Assembly (NCBI GenBank): GCA_024400275.1
Contig: JAKSMY010000059.1
Coordinates: 1 to 9,628, forward strand
Reading direction: 5' to 3'
Source of the DNA: Paludibacteraceae bacterium
Lineage (GTDB): Bacteria > Bacteroidota > Bacteroidia > Bacteroidales > Paludibacteraceae
Length of the DNA: 9,628 nucleotides
The notes beneath the pieces are model-generated. The model saw only the letters and a list, made by a program, of their open reading frames with translations, was not told the DNA's origin and did no database searches. The stretch's first letter is position 1. Each line of letters begins with the position of its first letter. Positions 5,920 through 9,628 of this stretch are shown here, piece by piece. The translations under genes and the position numbers were made by a program.

Positions 5920-5988
5920 ACTACAATGATACTCCGATTTTGGTCGTTTTGGGGTTGCTTGTGTTAATTGCTTAACCAAATCCGAGTG

Positions 5989-6020
5989 CAAAGGTACAAC
6001 AAATTTTTGATATTCGCAAG
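5989..6020 (-). promoter_or_regulatory. Leftward promoter of the early operon
   Basis: On the minus strand, CTTG (6020-6017, one mismatch to TTTG), a 20-base spacer, and TACCTTTG (5996-5989) form a Bacteroidota-type promoter. Transcription would start near 5982 and feed the operon that begins at 5707. The -33 box lies inside a short palindrome (CGCAA-GAAT-TTGCG, 6015-6028), which could be a repressor site. Confidence 0.65.
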
Positions 6021-6215
6021 AATTTGCGGTATAAAAATCGCAGAAAAATGCAATTTCTTAAAAATAGCATATACAACTCAGCACTTTTTTGCGAATATAG
6101 CACACAAATCTTAAAAATAGTAAGTAAATGTTATAAATCGTGTATAAAAAGTGTAGATATTTATATAAAAAACAAAAAAAATCTTAATAATAGTACACTT
6201 AAAAAACTCACACAA

Positions 6216-6638
6216 ATGGAAAACAGCGTAAAAATAAGGGTCAAATCTGCTATTAAAGAATTAGGAATTAGTTGCTATGAAATCGCAAAATCTTGCGGTA
6301 TTAGTGACCGTACTGTAACTGACCAAATCAATGGTAATTCAAAGATTGGTATTATTACTTTGTGTGCTTTGCTGCAATACCGCCCCGACCTTTCCGCCGA
6401 GTGGCTGCTGCGTGGTGAGGGTGATATGCTCAAGGGGGGCAAATCCAGCCATATTTCAATTGTGCCAACATCGAACGATGAACGAACGATGAACGAACGA
6501 TTAGACAATAAAGATATAGCCCAATTAAAAGATACTATCAGCCGCCAGCAGCGTGAGATAGATGGATTGTATGAGCGTATAGACGAATTAAAAAGGGCGA
6601 CTTCTATTGCTGCGCCACACTCTGTAACGGCCGTATAA
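6216..6638 (+). CDS. HTH repressor-like protein with coiled-coil tail
   Basis: A 140-aa protein. Residues 5-50 hold a helix-turn-helix (SCYEIAKSCGISDRTVTDQI), followed by the family signature RPDLSAEWLLRGEGDMLK (56-73), seen in Bacteroidales phage repressor-like proteins. Residues 88-128 (DERTMNERLDNKDIAQLKDT, then QREIDGLYERIDELKR) form a coiled coil, presumably for oligomerisation. No peptidase-type C-terminal domain is present, so it is not a LexA/CI-style self-cleaving repressor. The frame is open from 6024, but the upstream 64 residues are AT-rich and implausible. The ATG at 6216 starts exactly at the domain. It heads the rightward operon and faces the leftward promoter, as a lysogeny repressor would. 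An 11-bp tandem repeat lies in the coiled-coil region. Confidence 0.8.
   Translation: MENSVKIRVKSAIKELGISCYEIAKSCGISDRTVTDQINGNSKIGIITLCALLQYRPDLSAEWLLRGEGDMLKGGKSSHISIVPTSNDERTMNERLDNKDIAQLKDTISRQQREIDGLYERIDELKRATSIAAPHSVTAV
6473..6503 (+). repeat. 11-bp tandem repeat in repressor gene
   Basis: The unit GAACGATGAAC occurs twice in full (6473-6483, 6484-6494), followed by a partial third copy (GAACGAT, 6495-6501). The unit length is not a multiple of three, so gain or loss of one copy would shift the frame after the DNA-binding domain and remove the coiled coil. Confidence 0.85.
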
Positions 6639-6671
6639 GAAAATCACACATGAAACTAAAACTTATATAGT

Positions 6672-7004
6672 ATGGAAAAAAAGTTGATAAAACTAAGTTT
6701 TGCTATATATCTATTGCCTCTTATAATATGGATTTGTAAATCTTCAATAATTACAAAAAATGTAATTTTTGTATATTTGGTGTTTATGGTATTTATTATT
6801 TTAGGAATATGTCAATTGTTTATACCATCGAAGGAGTATATTAAGATTAGTTTTTTACTTCCGGTTGCATCTTCTTTTGTTTTATTTCTCATATATAGTA
6901 TATATCAAGAACATGGTTGGTGGATTGCATTTATTTGTTATGCTCTTACATGGGTACTGCTATATGTAGAACAAAAAATAGAATATAAAAAATACGAAAA
7001 CTAA
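6672..7004 (+). CDS. Four-TM membrane protein, unknown function
   Basis: A 110-aa, very hydrophobic protein with four likely membrane segments (about residues 6-24, 29-51, 58-78 and 82-100), short loops, and a basic C-terminal tail KIEYKKYEN. No family is recognised. It starts 33 bases after the repressor stop with an AT-rich leader and no Shine-Dalgarno, and has notably low GC. It is probably expressed in the lysogen with the repressor. Genes in this position often alter the host surface or block related phages, but the sequence does not establish that here. Confidence 0.65.
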   Translation: MEKKLIKLSFAIYLLPLIIWICKSSIITKNVIFVYLVFMVFIILGICQLFIPSKEYIKISFLLPVASSFVLFLIYSIYQEHGWWIAFICYALTWVLLYVEQKIEYKKYEN

Positions 7005-7040
7005 ATACACCAACTCACATGCGTATATATTAGAAGAAAT

Positions 7041-7625
7041 ATGAAAAAAGTATTATTGCATATTGCTACACCATTTGCAGGAATAGTTACTTATATGATA
7101 GTCCATATAATCGCAAAACTATTTTTCAAACTGCAAGAGTTCTTGTCTCACGGTGCGCCAATTGATTACAGAACGGATTCGGATAGTTGGATATGTTCAT
7201 TGGCAGCACCGGCAATATCTATCGTGGCAGCATCGCTCTGTACAAAATATATTGCGCCATCAGGCAAAGTGTGGCATTACGCAGGAATATCACTATTTTG
7301 CATACTTTGTGCCATTATGTACTGTAACTGGTATGAGGCAGTCGGTGTCGTGTTAGGTTGTATTGGTGGTTTTTCTATCATAAAGGAAAAGGACGATGAT
7401 GAGTTAAGAAAAGACTCTAATCATACTATTATTGAGGTTAAACAGCAGGAAGAACCAAAACAGGAAGAACCAAAACAGGATATAGTAGATGAGTTCGCAT
7501 TACCAGACGGAGTTACTATACAATTAAGGAGACACGATGGATTTTGGTCTGAGATAGATGACCCAACATTTTTGTACACTCCTACTGAATTAGAGAATAT
7601 GGGTTGGACGAAAGTAGAGAAATAA
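7041..7625 (+). CDS. Membrane protein with cytoplasmic tail, unknown function
   Basis: A 194-aa protein. It has four probable membrane segments (about residues 7-30, 50-70, 78-95 and 98-114), then a charged linker with a duplicated QEEPK unit (residues 136-146), then a small folded-looking C-terminal module (about 153-194: LPDGVTIQLRRHDGFWSEID, then TPTELENMGWTKVEK). Thus a membrane anchor is joined to a soluble domain of about 40 residues. I do not recognise either part. The gene is 36 bases downstream of the four-TM gene and 7 bases before the lipoprotein gene, so the three are probably cotranscribed. Pairing of two membrane proteins with a lipoprotein suggests an envelope function such as superinfection exclusion; this is inference only. 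Confidence 0.7.
   Translation: MKKVLLHIATPFAGIVTYMIVHIIAKLFFKLQEFLSHGAPIDYRTDSDSWICSLAAPAISIVAASLCTKYIAPSGKVWHYAGISLFCILCAIMYCNWYEAVGVVLGCIGGFSIIKEKDDDELRKDSNHTIIEVKQQEEPKQEEPKQDIVDEFALPDGVTIQLRRHDGFWSEIDDPTFLYTPTELENMGWTKVEK
7446..7480 (+). repeat. 15-bp in-frame tandem repeat
   Basis: CAGGAAGAACCAAAA is repeated exactly at 7446-7460 and 7461-7475, followed by the first five bases of a third copy. It encodes the QEEPKQEEPKQ linker. Copy-number change would vary linker length without a frameshift. Confidence 0.9.
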
Positions 7626-7632
7626 TAAATAT

Positions 7633-7848
7633 ATGACTAAATTTCAAATATCAATCCTTTTGTGTTTATTTGCTTTCTGCCTCTCGTCCTGTGAGAAGAA
7701 GGTATATATCTGCACCGGTCCGCAATCAAAGTGTTACCATAAGAAGAAACATTGCCGTGGCTTGCGTAGTTGCTCCGGCGATATAAAGCAGATCACATTG
7801 GACGAAGCACAACACATGCACCGCCGAGAGTGCCATTATTGTTATTGA
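7633..7848 (+). CDS. Small Cys/His-rich lipoprotein
   Basis: A 71-aa protein. Its N-terminus (ISILLCLFAFCLSSC) is a lipoprotein signal peptide with lipobox LSSC, so Cys20 should be lipidated after cleavage by signal peptidase II. The mature part matches a recurring small domain with the pattern YHKKKHCRGLRSC, then IKQITLDEAQ, then CHYC. Similar YHxxxC...TLxEA...CxxC modules occur at the ends of nucleases and in other lipoproteins, and the Cys/His set suggests metal binding or disulphides. The mature domain is only about 50 residues. The gene lies 7 bases after the membrane-protein gene and 2 bases before the second HTH gene. Role unknown. Confidence 0.75.
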   Translation: MTKFQISILLCLFAFCLSSCEKKVYICTGPQSKCYHKKKHCRGLRSCSGDIKQITLDEAQHMHRRECHYCY

Positions 7849-7850
7849 AT

Positions 7851-8129
7851 ATGTTAGACCGAATAAAACAAATAAAGCGTCAGTATCATATTACGAGTGA
7901 GCAGTTGGCCGCAGCATCCGGTGTGAGCGTATGGGCATTGACCAAGCAACTGCAAGGGGCGTACAAACTGAATATAGATGTTGTGCTGTCATTATTGCGT
8001 ATGTGTCCTGATATATCGGCAGACTGGCTGCTGTTTGGCACGGAGCCAATGACTAAAAAGGATATTCATGCTATATATGATAAGTTATGTAACATAGAGA
8101 AAAAGATGGATAACATAGCAAAAACATAG
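7851..8129 (+). CDS. Second HTH repressor-family protein
   Basis: A 92-aa protein of the same family as the 140-aa repressor. It has helix-turn-helix TSEQLAAASGVSVWALTKQL (15-34), then CPDISADWLLFGTEPMTK (52-69), then a short helical tail. The two proteins align through the whole HTH plus DLSAEWLL-type signature. The frame is open from 7770, but the ATG at 7851, two bases after the lipoprotein stop, starts at the domain; the longer version would overlap the lipoprotein gene. It lacks the long coiled coil of its relative. It is the last gene before the attachment site, so it may control the accessory cassette or modulate the main repressor. Confidence 0.75.
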   Translation: MLDRIKQIKRQYHITSEQLAAASGVSVWALTKQLQGAYKLNIDVVLSLLRMCPDISADWLLFGTEPMTKKDIHAIYDKLCNIEKKMDNIAKT

Positions 8130-8184
8130 CAAATGACACTTAAAAAATGCCTAATTGATTGATTTATAATAGTTCCAAATATTA
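8130..8184. other. Spacer between last prophage gene and att core
   Basis: An AT-rich stretch without a gene or terminator. It is the element-side arm of the attachment site, where integrase arm-type sites would lie, but no repeated arm motif can be recognised. Confidence 0.4.
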
Positions 8185-8226
8185 CTCTTAATCAATGGGT
8201 CGAGGGTTCGAATCCCTCGGGGGACA
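8185..8226 (+). other. attR: duplicated 3' part of tRNA-Lys(CTT)
   Basis: The sequence reads as a tRNA from the anticodon loop onward: loop CTCTTAA (8185-8191, anticodon CTT), 3' anticodon stem TCAAT, variable GGGTC, T arm GAGGG-TTCGAAT-CCCTC (8202-8218), acceptor 3' strand GGGGGAC (8219-8225) and discriminator A. The D arm and the 5' acceptor strand GTCCCCC are missing, and the 5' anticodon stem no longer pairs. This is the expected remnant at the distal end of an element integrated into a tRNA 3' end; the intact gene should lie beyond the left window edge. Confidence 0.8.
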
Positions 8227-8227
8227 C

Positions 8228-8253
8228 AAGGATGCAGATTGCATCCTTTTTTT
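8228..8253 (+). terminator. Intrinsic terminator behind the att tRNA end
   Basis: AAGGATGCA (8228-8236), loop GAT, TGCATCCTT (8240-8248), running into seven Ts (8247-8253): a 9-bp hairpin with U tract. It presumably terminated the original tRNA gene. After integration it ends the rightward prophage operon and shields the host genes. Confidence 0.9.
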
Positions 8254-8395
8254 GTGCAAATTAGTTAGTGATGGTCATTCGTTGCACTCATAACCACAAA
8301 GTAGATAGTATCATTTTGTGAGCAAGTTCCCAACTGAATACTATCTACTTTATTGTTTATACCCTATTGGTATGTGACCATCACTAACGCACAAA
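8251..8395. repeat. Nested perfect inverted repeats (structured element)
   Basis: Three paired arms are nested in about 145 bp: TTTGTGC (8251-8257)/GCACAAA (8389-8395), GTTAGTGATGGTCA (8264-8277)/TGACCATCACTAAC (8375-8388), and AAAGTAGATAGTAT (8298-8311)/ATACTATCTACTTT (8338-8351). A small hairpin, ATACC/GGTAT, lies at 8359-8373. Both 14-bp arms are perfect. It could be a MITE-like insertion, a structured RNA, or a protein-binding site; no gene is inside. Confidence 0.75.
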
Positions 8396-8415
8396 AGAAC
8401 TTGTGTCCGAGGGAT

Positions 8416-8476
8416 AATGAACCGGTTCTCCGCCACTTCGTTCTGTCGATCTGCTTCGCCGTGCGAGTCCTAAATA
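8416..8476. other. Short non-coding stretch downstream of tenA
   Basis: A GC-richer stretch holding a perfect 10-bp palindrome GAACCGGTTC (8419-8428) and a weak CCTAA/TTAGG hairpin (8469-8481) at the tenA stop codon. No clear terminator or gene is seen. Confidence 0.4.
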
Positions 8477-9127
8477 TTAGGTGCTTTGAGGAGAATAAGC
8501 TTGATCCCAAAATGTGTATTCCAATTCAGCAGCAATAAGAAATGCTTTTAACATTTGATTTTGGCGTTCGTGCGATTCGTTAGTCGCCAATGTATTGATT
8601 AGTTCAAGAGCATTTTGAACTCCTTCTTCCATTAAATCCGAAGCATAACAACTAATCCATTCATGATAAGGATTGTGTGCTACATCTTTTTCAATAGAAA
8701 GGATGTACTTTCCCACTTCGTTATATATCCACATACAAGGCAACATGGCTGCCATCGCCATTGACAAATCTTCTGGATTGAAGTATTGACGTGTATGGTT
8801 CATATAATCTAAAGTACCTTGTAGAGGTTGTGCATTGATGCCCCCAAATTCAGTCATTAACATCTGATGAAGAGCCTCTTCTGCCGCGATACCATCTTGG
8901 GCAAATTGCAAGAACAACTTTTGCATTCTGCTCTTGGGTAACATGTGTGCCAAACGAATAAACTCGTCGCCATAATTAGCAACATAGATACAGTCTTGCT
9001 CTAAATAGGTTTTGAAACTTTTACGAGAGAGTGTGCCCGCAGCCATCTCTTGTAAGAACGGATGAGCGCATATACGCGCCACGATAGGTTGTGCTTGTTC
9101 CCAAGCACGTTCAGTAAATGATTTCAT
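8477..9127 (-). CDS. tenA: Aminopyrimidine aminohydrolase / thiaminase II (TenA)
   Basis: A 216-aa TenA-family protein of full length. TenA salvages degraded thiamine by hydrolysing aminopyrimidines to hydroxymethylpyrimidine, a cytosolic step feeding thiamine pyrophosphate synthesis. The conserved active-site set is present: D45 and Y48 in YLEQDCIYV, the catalytic cysteine C131 in CMWIYNEVG with Y135, Y161 after YHEWISC, and the acid E203 in ELEYTFW. The start is the ATG at 9127, three bases after an AAGGA site that lies in the 3' arm of a TPP riboswitch. The promoter at 9223-9254 is perfect, so expression should fall when TPP is plentiful. The gene stands alone here, with no other thiamine gene in view. 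This is host chromosome, not prophage. Confidence 0.95.
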   Translation of the reverse strand: MKSFTERAWEQAQPIVARICAHPFLQEMAAGTLSRKSFKTYLEQDCIYVANYGDEFIRLAHMLPKSRMQKLFLQFAQDGIAAEEALHQMLMTEFGGINAQPLQGTLDYMNHTRQYFNPEDLSMAMAAMLPCMWIYNEVGKYILSIEKDVAHNPYHEWISCYASDLMEEGVQNALELINTLATNESHERQNQMLKAFLIAAELEYTFWDQAYSPQST

Positions 9128-9130
9128 TTT

Positions 9131-9197
9131 TCCTTAACAGCATTACCTGTTCAGGTTCAAAGGGTATTATCTCAGCCATTATCGGCACCCCTAAACA
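9131..9197 (-). promoter_or_regulatory. TPP riboswitch (THI element)
   Basis: On the minus strand the conserved TPP aptamer blocks appear in order: GGGGTGCC (9191-9184), GGCTGAGA (9177-9170), ATACCCTTTGAACCTGA (9167-9151), then an ACAGGTAATGCTGT segment and AAGGA (9135-9131). The AAGGA ribosome site is the 3' end of the aptamer, three bases from the tenA start, so ligand binding probably hides it and blocks translation. No separate terminator is visible. Confidence 0.93.
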
Positions 9198-9222
9198 CGA
9201 ACAATTGGTTAATATTCCGTTG

Positions 9223-9254
9223 CAAAGGTACAAAAAAAATTTCAATCTTGCAAA
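9223..9254 (-). promoter_or_regulatory. tenA promoter
   Basis: TTTG (9254-9251), a 20-base spacer and TACCTTTG (9230-9223) on the minus strand match the Bacteroidota consensus exactly. Transcription would begin near 9216, just upstream of the TPP aptamer. Confidence 0.8.
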
Positions 9255-9270
9255 TTTTGGAGGCAAAATA

Positions 9271-9302
9271 TTTGCATATACGCCAAAATATTTATACCTT
9301 TG
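9271..9302 (+). promoter_or_regulatory. Promoter of the DUF4491 gene
   Basis: TTTG (9271-9274), a 20-base spacer and TACCTTTG (9295-9302) match the Bacteroidota consensus exactly. The start site would be near 9309, giving a leader of only about 13 bases before the ATG at 9322. It is divergent from, and only 16 bp apart from, the tenA promoter. Confidence 0.8.
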
Positions 9303-9321
9303 CAAAGAATTTTGATATGTT

Positions 9322-9600
9322 ATGAATTTTGAAGGAATTATATTAGGTTTAGCCACATTTTTGTTGATTGGCATATTCCACCCGATAGTGATTAAGAGTG
9401 AGTATTACTTTGGTGTAAAATGTTGGCCTGTTTTTCTACTTGCAGGGCTGGCAGGTTGTGCAGGGTCATTATTTGTAGAAAATACCTATGTATCTGTTTT
9501 ATTGGGTATCTTCAGTTTCTCGTGCTTTTGGTCGATACACGAGTTGTTTCAGCAACGCGAGCGCGTCAAAAAGGGCTGGTTTCCGAAGAAGCCAGCCTGA
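9322..9600 (+). CDS. DUF4491 family membrane protein
   Basis: A 92-aa inner-membrane protein with three likely membrane helices (about residues 4-25, 35-51 and 54-73). The conserved features fit DUF4491: FHPIVIKSEYYFG (19-31), SLFVEN (49-54), FWSIHELFQQ (69-78) and the ending RVKKGWFPKKP. The length is normal for the family. The function is unknown. It has its own promoter, with a very short, possibly nearly leaderless 5' end and no Shine-Dalgarno. The last codons form a 10-bp hairpin (9574-9583 with 9588-9597). It is ordinary host sequence beside tenA; no functional link to thiamine is evident. Confidence 0.85.
   Translation: MNFEGIILGLATFLLIGIFHPIVIKSEYYFGVKCWPVFLLAGLAGCAGSLFVENTYVSVLLGIFSFSCFWSIHELFQQRERVKKGWFPKKPA
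9574..9597 (+). terminator. Weak hairpin over DUF4491 stop region
   Basis: GGCTGGTTTC, loop CGAA, GAAGCCAGCC form a ten-pair stem (one G-T pair) that includes the final codons. No T tract follows immediately, so termination here is uncertain; it might instead stabilise the mRNA end. Confidence 0.4.
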
Positions 9601-9628
9601 GGAATATTGAATTAGATTTTCAAGTTCA

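Larger units (their letters stand above)
5708..6215. promoter_or_regulatory. Lysogeny control region between divergent gene blocks
   Basis: About 500 bp without a convincing gene separates the leftward operon from the rightward repressor operon. It holds two face-to-face promoters (5754-5785 rightward, 5989-6020 leftward), direct repeats TTTGTGCC (5852-5859 and 5882-5889), an 8-bp palindrome CACCGGTG (5895-5902), a hairpin (5899-5919), and TTGCGAAT-type half-sites (6010-6032 and 6089-6098). The segment 6030-6215 is very AT-rich and forms the repressor leader. Confidence 0.65.
1..8226. mobile_element. Prophage (right end), extends past left edge
   Basis: Everything left of the partial tRNA at 8185-8226 looks phage-derived. 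It includes a compact leftward operon of many tiny genes, a DUF4373 replication protein, ASCH and zinc-ribbon proteins, two DNA methyltransferases, an embedded tRNA, and HTH repressor-like genes next to a divergent control region. The right boundary is inferred from the tRNA 3' fragment, the usual footprint of a tyrosine integrase that uses a tRNA gene. The left boundary, integrase and structural genes are not in the window, so an integrative element other than a phage remains possible. Prophage status is inference from content. Confidence 0.75.

Noticed and set aside
5845..5967. Possible 40-aa plus-strand gene in the control region
   Set aside because: It has no ribosome site, and its composition is not protein-like (Cys/Trp-rich end). 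It crosses the repeats and hairpin, which look regulatory instead.
6024..6215. N-terminal extension of the repressor frame
   Set aside because: The extra 64 residues are AT-rich Lys/Asn/Ile sequence without family similarity; the domain starts at the ATG at 6216.
8353..8538. Plus-strand open frame of 61 codons
   Set aside because: It begins inside the nested inverted repeat, overlaps the tenA 3' end antisense, and has no ribosome site.
9111..9374. Minus-strand open frame of 87 codons upstream of tenA
   Set aside because: It overlaps the TPP riboswitch, the tenA promoter and the divergent DUF4491 promoter, and has no protein-like pattern.
1..9628. CRISPR array, insertion sequence or integrase gene
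   Set aside because: No regularly spaced repeats, transposase or recombinase motifs are visible on either strand; the integrase is presumably outside the window.

Overview
The window looks like the right-hand end of a prophage, or a phage-like integrated element, in a Bacteroidota genome (probably order Bacteroidales), followed by about 1.4 kb of host chromosome. The host assignment rests on three perfect Bacteroidota housekeeping promoters (TTTG, 20-base spacer, TACCTTTG), a fourth with one mismatch, AT-rich or poor Shine-Dalgarno leaders in many genes, and families typical of the phylum (DUF4373, DUF3127, DUF4491). No genus can be named safely.

Region 1 (about 1-5707, minus strand) is one tightly packed leftward phage operon. 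In transcription order it encodes a 69-aa and a 49-aa small protein, a two-TM membrane protein, a DUF3127 OB-like protein, a tRNA with a CAT anticodon, a DUF4373 replication protein with a DnaA-domain-I-like tail, five small proteins (two of them too short for routine ORF calling), an ASCH-domain protein, a 68-aa basic protein, a zinc-ribbon protein, an amino-methyltransferase of the SPPY type, and the start of a cytosine-5 DNA methyltransferase cut by the window edge. Overlaps of 1-4 bp and strong GGAGG-type ribosome sites fit one early replication/modification transcript.

Region 2 (5708-6215) is a non-coding control region of about 500 bp. It has a leftward promoter (5989-6020) and a rightward promoter (5754-5785) that face each other, plus several candidate operator repeats. 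This resembles the face-to-face lysogeny switches of P2/186-type phages, though nothing here is homologous to them.

Region 3 (6216-8129, plus strand) is a rightward operon. It holds a HTH repressor-like protein with a coiled-coil tail, two multi-TM membrane proteins, a small Cys/His lipoprotein, and a second HTH protein of the same family. The three middle genes sit between the control region and the element end, as accessory (lysogenic conversion or exclusion) genes often do; their function is unknown.

Region 4 (8185-8226) is the 3' part of a tRNA whose anticodon loop reads CTT (Lys), lacking its 5' half. It is best read as the duplicated attachment site that ends the element. A strong intrinsic terminator follows and would stop the prophage rightward operon.

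Region 5 (8250-9628) is host: an unexplained nested inverted-repeat element, tenA (thiaminase II) on the minus strand under a TPP riboswitch, and a divergent DUF4491 membrane-protein gene.
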